A DNA stretch of 13,354 nt, from positions 1 through 13,354 of the forward strand of contig JAEYTV010000031.1 of assembly GCA_023433855.1 (NCBI GenBank), read 5' to 3'. Of the stretch, positions 1-7,299 are shown piece after piece. Positions within the stretch are counted from its first letter, which is position 1. Each line of letters starts with the position of its first letter. The translations under genes were made by a program, and so were the position numbers. Origin of the DNA: Pseudomonadota bacterium (lineage in GTDB: Bacteria; Pseudomonadota; Alphaproteobacteria; Rhizobiales; Rhizobiaceae). Below the pieces are notes generated by a model, which was given only the letters and a program-made list of their open reading frames with translations, did no database searches and had not been told where the DNA came from.

Positions 1-1107
1 TTCGGTCCGGATGCCGAGACGCTTCATACGGCCGTATCCGCCTACAAGGCCGAGCCGAGCGCGGCCAATATTGCCAGACTGCACGAGGCCGCGGAGCCGC
101 GCCGGCAGGAGCTTTTTCGTCGCATCAACTTCGCCAAGCACGGTACCGCGATGCTGGTGGAAATGCGCCAGCACTTGATGGACATGCTCCCCCGACATCC
201 GGGCCTTCAGCCCGTCGACGCGGATTTCTGCCACCTCTTCTCCTCATGGTTCAATCGGGGTTTCCTCATGCTGCGCTCGATCGACTGGACGACGCCCGCC
301 AATATCCTGGAGACATTGATCCGTTACGAGGCCGTGCATGATATCGACGGCTGGGACGACCTGCGCAGCCGGCTCGCGCCGGAAGACCGCCGCTGCTTCG
401 GCTTCTTCCACCCGCAACTGGAAGACGAGCCGCTGATCTTCGTCGAAGTCGCGCTCACCGACCATCTCGCGGCCTCCGTCGATGCCCTTCTCGCCCGCGA
501 CCGTCAGCCGCTCGACGTGCAGCAGGCGACGACGGCGGTGTTTTATTCGATCTCGAACTGCCAGCGAGGTCTCGCCGGCATTTCACTCGGCAATTTCCTG
601 ATCAAGCAGGTGGTGAACGATCTGAAGCGTGACCTGCCGAATCTCGAGAATTTCGTGACCCTCTCGCCCATTCCGGGTTTCGGCGCCTGGCTGCGCGGCG
701 AGGGCAAAACGAATGACAGTGACGAAATAAGGGAAGAGAAACGAAGACTTGTCGCGTCGCTGGAGGGGGATTGGCTTTCCGGGGACGAGCGCGAGCTCGA
801 CCAGATCCAGCGCGCCATGTTGCCGCTCGGCGCCCATTACCTGCTGAACGTGCGCCGCAGCAACGGCCGTCCGGTCGATTCGGTCGCACGCTTCCATCTG
901 GGCAACGGCGCGCAGATTGAACGGCTCAATTTCCTCGGCGATCGCTCGCCCAAGGGCCTGCGCCAGTCCTATGGATTGATGGTCAATTACCGCTACCGGC
1001 TTGGAGAGATAGAAAAAAATCACGAGGCTTATGCCGAAAACGGTCATGTCGCGGCCATGCCAGCGCTGCGCAAGCTAGCTCAACCGGTTTCCCAGGAGGT
1101 ATTCTGA
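1..1107 (+). CDS. matA: Malonyl-CoA decarboxylase, 5'-truncated by window edge
   Basis: Decarboxylates malonyl-CoA to acetyl-CoA and CO2 in the cytoplasm, the second step of malonate use. The frame is open from base 1, so the gene starts outside the window; the in-frame ATG at 151 is internal, because the upstream residues (PRRQELFRRINFAKHGTA) already match the family. 368 residues are visible. Family enzymes have, as I recall, about 420-470, so roughly 50-100 N-terminal residues are missing. The conserved C-terminal catalytic domain is present. LSPIPGF carries the expected catalytic Ser (visible residue 222) and FHLGNGAQIERLNFLGD the expected catalytic His (visible residue 299). The stop overlaps the matB start (TGATG), so the two are translationally coupled. 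The symbol follows the rhizobial mat operon. The family call is firm; the exact N-terminus is unknown. Confidence 0.93.
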   Translation, partial: FGPDAETLHTAVSAYKAEPSAANIARLHEAAEPRRQELFRRINFAKHGTAMLVEMRQHLMDMLPRHPGLQPVDADFCHLFSSWFNRGFLMLRSIDWTTPANILETLIRYEAVHDIDGWDDLRSRLAPEDRRCFGFFHPQLEDEPLIFVEVALTDHLAASVDALLARDRQPLDVQQATTAVFYSISNCQRGLAGISLGNFLIKQVVNDLKRDLPNLENFVTLSPIPGFGAWLRGEGKTNDSDEIREEKRRLVASLEGDWLSGDERELDQIQRAMLPLGAHYLLNVRRSNGRPVDSVARFHLGNGAQIERLNFLGDRSPKGLRQSYGLMVNYRYRLGEIEKNHEAYAENGHVAAMPALRKLAQPVSQEVF

Positions 1108-2651
1108 TGGCGGGCAATCTCTACGACGCGCTGCTCGGCGGGCTCGAACAGGAGGACCGGTTGCTCCTGATAGACGACGCGGCCGGCGTCATGAGCTACG
1201 GGGCCTTTGCTGAAAAGGCTTCGCGCCTCGCGGGCGCGCTTCTGGAGGCCGGTCTGCAGCCGGGTGACCGCGTCGCGGTGCAGGCGGAAAAATCCGTCGC
1301 GGCGCTGGCGCTTTATCTCGCAACCGTGAGGGCCGGCGGCATCTACCTGCCGCTCAACATCGCCTACACGCCGGCAGAGATCGAATACTTCCTGACCGAT
1401 GCCGAGCCTTCGATCTTCGTCTGCGACCCTTCGAAACTGCAGGCTTTGCATCCGTTCGCAATTGCGGCCGGTGCCAAGGTCCTGACCCTCGATTCGGCGG
1501 GTCGGGGGACGCTGGCTGACGCGGCTGCAGCAGTGGAGCCAATCGCCAAGACATCAGCGAGGGCTGGCAATGATATTGCCGCGATCCTCTACACGTCCGG
1601 CACCACCGGGCGCTCCAAGGGCGCGATGCTGTCGCACGACAACCTTTTGTCGAACGCGGCCGCGCTGGTCGAAAGCTGGCGCTTCACCGACAGGGACGTG
1701 CTGATTCACGCGCTGCCGATCTTTCATACGCACGGGCTTTTCGTCGCCACCAACGTGGTGCTCGCCTCGCGCGCCGCGATGATCTTCCAGGCGAAGTTCG
1801 ATGCGGACAAGATCATGGAGGCAATGCCGAAGGCCACCACGCTGATGGGCGTGCCGACCTTCTATACCCGGCTGCTGCAGCATCCGGGCCTTGGCAAGGA
1901 GAGTACGGCGCATATGCGCCTCTTCGTGTCGGGCTCGGCGCCGCTGCTTGCGGAGACGCACAACGAATGGCAGGCGAGGACCGGCCACGCCATCCTCGAG
2001 CGTTATGGCATGACCGAGACGAACATGAACACCTCCAACCCGTATGACAAACGGCGCGTCGCTGGCACGGTGGGCTTCCCGTTGCCGGGCGTCGAGGTTC
2101 GCGTCACCGACCCGGAAAGCGGCAAGCTGCTGGCGGCCGGAGAGATCGGCATGATCGAAGTGCGGGGGCCGAACGTCTTCAAGGGTTATTGGCGGATGCC
2201 GGAGAAAACCGCCGCGGAATTCCGCAGCGACGGCTTCTTCATCACCGGAGACCTCGGGAGGATCGATGCCGACGGATATGTGCATATCGTCGGCCGCGGA
2301 AAGGATCTCATCATTACCGGTGGCTACAATGTATACCCGAAAGAAGTGGAAATGGAGATCGACGCGATCCCGGGCGTCTACGAAAGCGCAGTGTTCGGCG
2401 TCAAGCACCCGGATTTCGGCGAGGGCATCGTCGCGGCAATCGTGGAGAAACAGGCCGCTGCCCTCACCGAACAGGGCATTATCAAGGCGCTCGAGGCACG
2501 TTTGGCGGGTTATAAACGTCCGAAGAAGGTCGCTTTTCTGTCCGAACTGCCGCGCAACACCATGGGCAAGGTACAGAAGAATGTCCTGCGTGACCAGTTT
2601 GCTGGGATATTCGAGCCCGCCGCGGCAGCCGACCAGCCTTCGGGATTTTAG
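1107..2651 (+). CDS. matB: Malonyl-CoA synthetase (malonate-CoA ligase)
   Basis: Activates malonate with ATP and CoA to malonyl-CoA, which MatA then decarboxylates. The 514-residue ANL-superfamily adenylating enzyme is full length. It has the P-loop YTSGTTGRSKG (162-171 region), YGMTET (300-305), TGDLG (380-384), the hinge region GRGKDLIITGGYNVYP (397-411) and the C-terminal catalytic Lys488 in NTMGKVQKN. The start is decided by a near-perfect AGGAGGT at 1094-1100, six bases before the ATG, which shares a base with the matA stop. MatB rather than another acyl-CoA ligase is inferred mainly from the matA neighbour and from overall resemblance to rhizobial MatB. Methylmalonate could also be accepted, as known for some family members. 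No matC-type dicarboxylate carrier follows; the next gene is unrelated. Confidence 0.92.
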   Translation: MAGNLYDALLGGLEQEDRLLLIDDAAGVMSYGAFAEKASRLAGALLEAGLQPGDRVAVQAEKSVAALALYLATVRAGGIYLPLNIAYTPAEIEYFLTDAEPSIFVCDPSKLQALHPFAIAAGAKVLTLDSAGRGTLADAAAAVEPIAKTSARAGNDIAAILYTSGTTGRSKGAMLSHDNLLSNAAALVESWRFTDRDVLIHALPIFHTHGLFVATNVVLASRAAMIFQAKFDADKIMEAMPKATTLMGVPTFYTRLLQHPGLGKESTAHMRLFVSGSAPLLAETHNEWQARTGHAILERYGMTETNMNTSNPYDKRRVAGTVGFPLPGVEVRVTDPESGKLLAAGEIGMIEVRGPNVFKGYWRMPEKTAAEFRSDGFFITGDLGRIDADGYVHIVGRGKDLIITGGYNVYPKEVEMEIDAIPGVYESAVFGVKHPDFGEGIVAAIVEKQAAALTEQGIIKALEARLAGYKRPKKVAFLSELPRNTMGKVQKNVLRDQFAGIFEPAAAADQPSGF

Positions 2652-2654
2652 GGC

Positions 2655-2693
2655 TTGACCTGTACTGTATACCTGTAGAGTATGATTGCATAC
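2655..2693 (+). promoter_or_regulatory. Putative promoter and GntR-type operator before the UGSC gene
   Basis: The only sizeable gap in the left half. TTGACC (2655-2660) resembles a -35 box and TATGAT (2681-2686) a -10 box, but their 20-base spacer is longer than usual. Overlaid on them are two adjacent 13-mers, ACCTGTACTGTAT (2658-2670) and ACCTGTAGAGTAT (2671-2683), identical at 11 of 13 positions. There is also TGTATAC (2666-2672) and an inverted repeat GTATGATTGCATAC (2680-2693) with perfect 5-base arms. FCD-type GntR regulators often bind TGTATACA-like palindromes, so the GntR protein encoded at 5382 is the obvious candidate ligand. The repeats are seen directly; promoter activity and the partner are inferred. 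Confidence 0.5.
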
Positions 2694-2721
2694 GAGGCAG
2701 AACATTTCGGGAGGAGATGGA

Positions 2722-4386
2722 ATGCTGCAGCAGGGTAAGCCGGAGAGCGCCGAGCCGCTCGTCACCGTTCACAACCCGATGGGCTACCCGCCGAAGGTCA
2801 GCCGCAAGCAGCCGGCGGCGCGACCGGCCAGCCTCGATGGCAAGATCGTGTATCTGGTCGACAGCCGCTTTGACGATTCCGTCGAACTTCTGAAGGAAGT
2901 GAAAGCCTGGTTCGAGCGCAACATGCCTTCGGTGGAGGTGCGTATCCGCCAGATGGCGAACACCTATTCCAAGGACGATCCGCGGCTCTGGGAGGAGATC
3001 AAAGCCGACGGTCACGCCGCCATCATCGGCGTCGGTCATTGTTCCACCTGCGCGCCGGCCGTCACAACCCATGCGATTACGCTGGAAACGAAATACGGCG
3101 TGCCCACTGCCGCCATTCATACGGAAAAATTCGACAAGGTTGTTCGGTCGGTCGCCAAGATGGGCGGTCTCGTCCAGCAGCCGCTGGTCTTCGTGCCCCA
3201 GCCGGTCATGGGCAAGACGGCTGAAGAACTGCGCGCCTATGTCGAGGGCGTTGATCCCGTTAATGGCCTGCCGGTCATGCAGGAGATCATCTCGGCGCTG
3301 ACGGTCGGCCTCGGCGCCGGCGAGGATGCACAGTTCGAACGCAGCACACCGCGCCATGTGGAGCCCGATACCGAGGACAATCTCCACGCCACCTTCCTGC
3401 GCAATCACTGGACCGACAAGCTGCCGATCATCCTGCCGACGGATGCCCGCGTGGCCGACATGCTGGCCGGCACATCCCGCAAGGCGGACGAGATCGTAGG
3501 CCATATGCAGCCGACGACCAATCGCGGGCTTTGGGAATATACGGTCGAGAAGGTGGCGGTGAATGCCGTCATGGCGGGCGCCTCGCCAGAGTATTTTCCG
3601 GTCATCCTGGCGCTTGCCGCAGCGCAGGTCAGTGCACGCGGTTCGACCTCGAGTTCCGCAGCTGCGATGGCCGTCGTCAATGGTCCAATCCGCGGCGAGA
3701 TCGGCATGAACTGCGGCGTCGGTGCGCTGGGTCCTTATAGCCATGCCAATGCAACGATCGGCCGCGCGTTCGGGCTTCTGTCCCAGAACCTGCAGGGAGG
3801 CTCGGTGCCGGGCGAAACCTTCATGGGCTCGCTCGGCAACAACTACACCTACAACAATCTCACTTTCGCGGAGAACGAGGAACGCAGCCCGTGGGAGCCT
3901 CTGCATGTGCAGAAGGGTTTCGACCCCAAGACGAGCACCGTCAGCCTCTTCCACGGCTGCCGCTCGACGACCTTCAGCCTCGGCCTGCGCAAGGAATACT
4001 GGCGCGAGCACGTGCGCGACATGCTGCTCGGCACCGATGCGATCACCGCGCCTACCCTGGTGCTGGACCCGATCTGCGCCCGCCAGTTCATCGATCGCGG
4101 TGGTTTCGTGAATAAGCAGGACCTGCTCGACTTCATATACGAGACCGCACAGATGCCAGCCGGCCGTTACTGGGACCTGCAGCTCGTGCAGAACTACATC
4201 TATCCGCGCGCCACATTCGGCGAGGAACCGATGGCCGGGAAACTGAAGGCGGACAAGGACGAGCTCATCCATATCTTCCGTCCGCAGGACATCAATGTCG
4301 TTGTGGTCGGCGGAGAGTCCAACGGCTACTGGCAGATCTATGGGGCGCATTACCGCACCACCATATCGATCGATGACTGGCGCTGA
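2722..4386 (+). CDS. UGSC-family protein, Cys form, with large C-terminal domain
   Basis: A 554-residue cytoplasmic protein with no signal peptide; function unknown. Residues about 40-190 resemble the UGSC-type domain, a family known from selenoproteins with a Sec-Gly-Ser-Cys motif and from Cys homologues. Here the motif is GVGHCSTC, with C107 (TGT) and C110 (TGC), so it is not a Sec codon. Residues about 220-554 form a second conserved-looking region with VNAVMAGASPEYFPVI, VVNGPIRGEIGMN, HANATIGRAFG and ENEERSPWEPLHV; further Cys lie at 331, 413 and 452. The start is ATG 2722, set by GGGAGGAG at 2709-2716; an in-frame TTG at 2686 lacks such a site and overlaps the promoter region. A redox-active dithiol is likely by analogy. 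The next gene, four bases on, encodes a thioredoxin-reductase-like flavoprotein, which supports a redox job. The reaction cannot be assigned. Confidence 0.72.
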   Translation: MLQQGKPESAEPLVTVHNPMGYPPKVSRKQPAARPASLDGKIVYLVDSRFDDSVELLKEVKAWFERNMPSVEVRIRQMANTYSKDDPRLWEEIKADGHAAIIGVGHCSTCAPAVTTHAITLETKYGVPTAAIHTEKFDKVVRSVAKMGGLVQQPLVFVPQPVMGKTAEELRAYVEGVDPVNGLPVMQEIISALTVGLGAGEDAQFERSTPRHVEPDTEDNLHATFLRNHWTDKLPIILPTDARVADMLAGTSRKADEIVGHMQPTTNRGLWEYTVEKVAVNAVMAGASPEYFPVILALAAAQVSARGSTSSSAAAMAVVNGPIRGEIGMNCGVGALGPYSHANATIGRAFGLLSQNLQGGSVPGETFMGSLGNNYTYNNLTFAENEERSPWEPLHVQKGFDPKTSTVSLFHGCRSTTFSLGLRKEYWREHVRDMLLGTDAITAPTLVLDPICARQFIDRGGFVNKQDLLDFIYETAQMPAGRYWDLQLVQNYIYPRATFGEEPMAGKLKADKDELIHIFRPQDINVVVVGGESNGYWQIYGAHYRTTISIDDWR

Positions 4387-4390
4387 GACG

Positions 4391-5374
4391 ATGGCCGCTT
4401 CCGGGGCAAACGATTACGACATCGCCGTTATCGGGGCAGGGGTTGCCGGGCTGAACGCCGCGATCGCCGCCGCGCGCCGTGGAGCCCGCACGATCGTCAT
4501 CGACAGTCTTGGCGCCGGCGGGCAGGTGATCAATGTCGACCGGATCGACAATTTCCCCGGTCCCGCCGAAGGCATGTCCGGCTTCGAGCTCGGCCCCATG
4601 TTGCAGATGCAGGCGGACGAGGCAGGCGTCGAATTCGCTCTTGATACGATCGAGAAGGTTTCGGGCGCCGACGATGGTTTTTGCGTTGCTGGCAGCGATC
4701 TCGAACTTACGGCGGGAGCCGTCATCATCGCCGCCGGATCGGCCAAGCGCACGCTTGGCATTCCGGGCGAAGAGGAATTCGAAGGCAAGGGCGTCTCCCA
4801 CTGCGCTTCCCGCGACGGTCCGCTGATGCGAGGAAGAGAAGTCTGCATCGTCGGGGGCGGGGATACGGCGCTGGACGAGGCGCTGGCGCTCGTGCCCCAT
4901 GCCGCCAAGATCACGATCATCCATCACGGACCTAGGCTGACGGCGAGCGCCGCCCTGCAGGCAAAGGTGAGGGACGCATCGAGCATCGAGGTCAGGCTGC
5001 GGACGGTCGCGACCGCGATCCTTGGGATCGATGGCGTCAGCGCCGTCACCGTCCGCGACCTGTCGAGCGAGGCGGAAATCGACATTCCCTGTCACGGGGT
5101 CTTCGTTTATGTCGGGCTTGAACCCAATACGGCCTTCCTCGGCGACATGGTCCTGCTCGCGCCGGATGGCCGGATCGTGGTTGATCTCGACATGCATACT
5201 TCGGTCCCGGGTATTTTCGCAGCCGGCGATATCCGCGCCCGTTCGGTCGCGCATCTTGCTGCGTCTGCAGGTGACGGGGTGACCGCCGCGATTTCCGCGG
5301 TCCGCTATCTTGCGGAACGGCAGGGAGACATCCAACAATCGCAGCCGCACTTTGCGGCCGCATCGGCGGGGTAG
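4391..5374 (+). CDS. Thioredoxin-reductase-like FAD/NAD(P) oxidoreductase with CxxR site
   Basis: A two-dinucleotide-domain flavoprotein of 327 residues, close to thioredoxin reductase length (about 315-330). The FAD motif GAGVAG is at 15-20 and GGQVINVDRIDNFPG starts at 43. The NAD(P) motif GGGDTALDEA starts at 155, and the C-terminal FAD motif GIFAAGD is followed by AASAGDGVTAA. At the place of the redox CATC motif it reads HCASRDGP: C138 is kept but the second Cys, the one next to the flavin in E. coli TrxB, is Arg141. It therefore should not form the normal disulfide and is unlikely to be a true thioredoxin reductase. The start ATG 4391 is four bases after the upstream stop. ATG 4373, overlapping that gene by 14 bases, is possible; neither has a clear Shine-Dalgarno site, which suggests coupled translation. 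It probably acts with the UGSC protein. Confidence 0.82.
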   Translation: MAASGANDYDIAVIGAGVAGLNAAIAAARRGARTIVIDSLGAGGQVINVDRIDNFPGPAEGMSGFELGPMLQMQADEAGVEFALDTIEKVSGADDGFCVAGSDLELTAGAVIIAAGSAKRTLGIPGEEEFEGKGVSHCASRDGPLMRGREVCIVGGGDTALDEALALVPHAAKITIIHHGPRLTASAALQAKVRDASSIEVRLRTVATAILGIDGVSAVTVRDLSSEAEIDIPCHGVFVYVGLEPNTAFLGDMVLLAPDGRIVVDLDMHTSVPGIFAAGDIRARSVAHLAASAGDGVTAAISAVRYLAERQGDIQQSQPHFAAASAG

Positions 5375-5381
5375 GCGGCGC

Positions 5382-6071
5382 ATGAACGTTCAGATCAAGA
5401 GCAAACAGAGAAAGCTGAGCGTTCGCGATGCCATCGAGCAGGATATCGTGACAGGGCTCTACGCCCCGGGCGACCGGCTTGACGAGGCAGGGCTGGCGGC
5501 CCGTCACCAGGTTTCCCGCACTCCCGTCCGTGAAGCATTGATCCAACTGAGCACGATGGGTCTCGTCAGGATGGTGCCAAATCGCGGCGCCTTTGTCGCG
5601 CAACTGACCATCACCGAACTGATCGAGATGTTCGAGGTGATGGGCGAGCTGGAGGCCATGTGCGCGCGACTTGCCGCCCGGCGGATTCGTCCGGAGCAAC
5701 TGAAATTGCTCGAGGAGGCACAGCAGGCTTGCGCTTCGGCCCAGCAGGCGGGGAGTTCCGACGACTACTACTACGCCAACGCGGAGTTCCACCGGCTTAT
5801 CTACGAGGCGAGCGGCAACGGTTTCCTGGCGGAGAATGCCCACTCGCTGCAGCGGCGGTTGAAACCCTATCGGCGGCTGCAGTTGCGTGTACCTGGACGC
5901 GTCGATAGTTCGCTGTCCGAGCACGAGGAGGTGCTCGCGGCGATCCGGGCCCGCGATGATGGCCGTGCGCGCGATGCCATGCGCAACCACGTGGTTATCC
6001 AAGGGGAGTATTTCAGTGATTTCCTGGCGCTGATGCGGCCGCTGGAGCGGCAGTTGATCCCGGGGGAATGA
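5382..6071 (+). CDS. GntR-family transcriptional regulator, FCD (FadR/VanR) subfamily
   Basis: A 229-residue DNA-binding regulator. A winged helix occupies residues about 10-75 (DRLDEAGLAARHQVSRTPVREAL is the helix-turn-helix core). An all-helical FCD ligand domain covers about 80-215. Its metal-site histidines are visible: H137 in NAEFHRLIYEASGN, H181 in SEHEEVL and H203 in RNHV. The usual Asp of this site appears to be Asn133. Such proteins usually repress nearby catabolic genes and release DNA on binding a carboxylate-type effector. The start ATG 5382 lies seven bases after the flavoprotein stop; the longer frame upstream has no fitting start. It is co-directional with the UGSC pair, so it probably autoregulates the operon through the repeats at 2655-2693. 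The effector is unknown. Confidence 0.9.
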   Translation: MNVQIKSKQRKLSVRDAIEQDIVTGLYAPGDRLDEAGLAARHQVSRTPVREALIQLSTMGLVRMVPNRGAFVAQLTITELIEMFEVMGELEAMCARLAARRIRPEQLKLLEEAQQACASAQQAGSSDDYYYANAEFHRLIYEASGNGFLAENAHSLQRRLKPYRRLQLRVPGRVDSSLSEHEEVLAAIRARDDGRARDAMRNHVVIQGEYFSDFLALMRPLERQLIPGE

Positions 6072-6098
6072 GGAGAACAAGCGCAGGCTGTCGCGCGT

Positions 6099-6127
6099 GG
6101 GACGGGCCGGTGCCGGGCCTCCGTCCC
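6099..6127 (+). other. Intergenic hairpin between regulator and binding-protein genes
   Basis: The arms GGGACGG (6099-6105) and CCGTCCC (6121-6127) pair perfectly over seven bases, with further partial GC pairing inside the 15-base loop. Short GCGC tracts further out (6093-6096 and 6134-6137) could lengthen it. No T-run follows, so a classic intrinsic terminator is not supported. It could attenuate read-through from the regulator gene or protect the 5' end of the binding-protein message. I see no convincing promoter in the rest of the 97-base gap. Confidence 0.45.
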
Positions 6128-6168
6128 TAGCTTGCGCGACCGGATTCGGGAAATTGGGAGGAGAGATC

Positions 6169-7218
6169 ATGAAACACGCGTTCAAGTCTGCTGCTGCGCT
6201 TCTTTCTGCAGCAATTCTGGCCGTCGGGTCCGCAGGTGCCGCCGAGATGACGGAAAGCGAGAAGCAGCTCTACGAGGCGGCGAAACAAGAGGGGTCGGTA
6301 ACGTGGTACGTTTCCCAGACCACCACCGAGTTCGCCGACGGGATGTGTAGCCTGTTCAAGCAGCGGTACGCGGGCGTCGAGTGCAATGTCGTGCGCGCCT
6401 CCGGACAGGTCATCTTTCAGCGTCTGATGCAGGAATTGCAGGCCGGCGCCGTACAGGGCGACCTGATGTCCACAAACGACGACGGGCAGATGCTGCAGCT
6501 CAAGGAGATGGGGGCTCTGGCACAATATGCTCCGGAGAACCTGAAGGACATGGTTCCGGTTCTGCGCGACATGGCGGACAAGGAGAACTACTGGATCACT
6601 TCCGGGGTCTCGCCCCTGGTGATCGCCTACAACACGACCCTGGTGCCGGAAGCTGAGGCACCGAAAAACTGGACTGACTTGGCCGACCCGAAGTGGAAAG
6701 GGCAGGTCGCGATCGGTCACCCGGGTTTTTCGGGCAGCGTCGGCCTCTGGACAATCCTGATGAACGACCTCTACGGCTGGGATTTCTTCACCAGGCTGGA
6801 AGAGAACCAGCCGCAGATCGGCCGTTCGGTCGCCGATGGCCACAATCTCGTCGTGTCCGGCGAACGCAAGGTTGCTTTGGCGCCCTTGACCCTCATCATG
6901 TCCGACGCGATGCGCAAGAAGGCCCCAGTGGCGGCTGTTTATCCGGCTGACGGAGCGCTGCTGCCTCCCTCGGCGACCGGAATCCTGAAGGACGCCCCCC
7001 ATCCCAATGCAGCTCGATTGTTCGAGAACTTCATGCTTGGGCCGGAGATCGCCGAATATTTCGCCAAGGACTTCCGATATCCACTGCGCTTGGGCGTGCC
7101 GGCGTCCGAAGCCCTGCGCCCTCTGGAAAGCTATCCGGTGAAGTCGATCGAGACGACAGAGGGCATCCAGAAGCTGCAGGATGTCCAGGCAAAATTCCGC
7201 GACACGTTCGGCATCTGA
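6169..7218 (+). CDS. ABC transporter periplasmic substrate-binding protein, AfuA/FbpA-like fold
   Basis: A 349-residue exported protein that captures a ligand in the periplasm for the permease and ATPase encoded next. The start ATG 6169 follows GGGAGGAG at 6156-6163. The signal peptide is clear: basic MKHAFK, a hydrophobic core, and a likely AGA cleavage site after residue 24. The mature part resembles the COG1840 type, often labelled iron(III) ABC binding proteins: EAAKQEGSVTWYVSQTT near the start, GDLMSTNDDGQM, SPLVIAYNTTLVPE, and NWTDLADPKWKGQVAI. The adjacent Tyr-Tyr iron ligands of true ferric-binding proteins are not seen, so the ligand is more likely a small organic or phosphonate-like molecule. 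It may be the substrate of the enzymes encoded around it. That link is inference. Confidence 0.88.
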   Translation: MKHAFKSAAALLSAAILAVGSAGAAEMTESEKQLYEAAKQEGSVTWYVSQTTTEFADGMCSLFKQRYAGVECNVVRASGQVIFQRLMQELQAGAVQGDLMSTNDDGQMLQLKEMGALAQYAPENLKDMVPVLRDMADKENYWITSGVSPLVIAYNTTLVPEAEAPKNWTDLADPKWKGQVAIGHPGFSGSVGLWTILMNDLYGWDFFTRLEENQPQIGRSVADGHNLVVSGERKVALAPLTLIMSDAMRKKAPVAAVYPADGALLPPSATGILKDAPHPNAARLFENFMLGPEIAEYFAKDFRYPLRLGVPASEALRPLESYPVKSIETTEGIQKLQDVQAKFRDTFGI

Positions 7219-7240
7219 TCGCGGGCGGAAACGTGCCCTC

Positions 7241-7272
7241 GCTTGCTCGCGCCAGCCGGCCGCGGGCAAGTG
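7241..7272 (+). other. Long GC-rich hairpin after the binding-protein gene
   Basis: CTTGCTCGCG (7242-7251) pairs with CGCGGGCAAG (7261-7270) over ten positions, one of them a G-U pair. The stem extends one G-U and one C-G pair outward and has a nine-base loop. No T-run follows. In ABC operons such hairpins after the binding-protein gene are known to slow 3'-to-5' decay, so that the binding protein is made in excess over the permease. That role is inferred here. The hairpin fills most of the 81-base gap before the permease gene. Confidence 0.6.
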
Positions 7273-7299
7273 CAGTCGGAGTGAAAGGGTGAGTGCACA

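Noticed and set aside
1554..2765. Minus-strand open frame of 403 codons opposite matB
   Set aside because: The plus strand encodes a complete adenylating enzyme; the antisense product shows no recognisable domain.
3034..3054. Selenocysteine at the UGSC motif
   Set aside because: Both motif positions use ordinary Cys codons (TGT and TGC); there is no in-frame TGA.
2482..4350. Long minus-strand open frame (622 codons) opposite the UGSC gene
   Set aside because: It is a mirror of a GC-rich coding frame: composition is Arg/His/Asp-rich with no family motif, and the plus strand has clear motifs and a good ribosome site.
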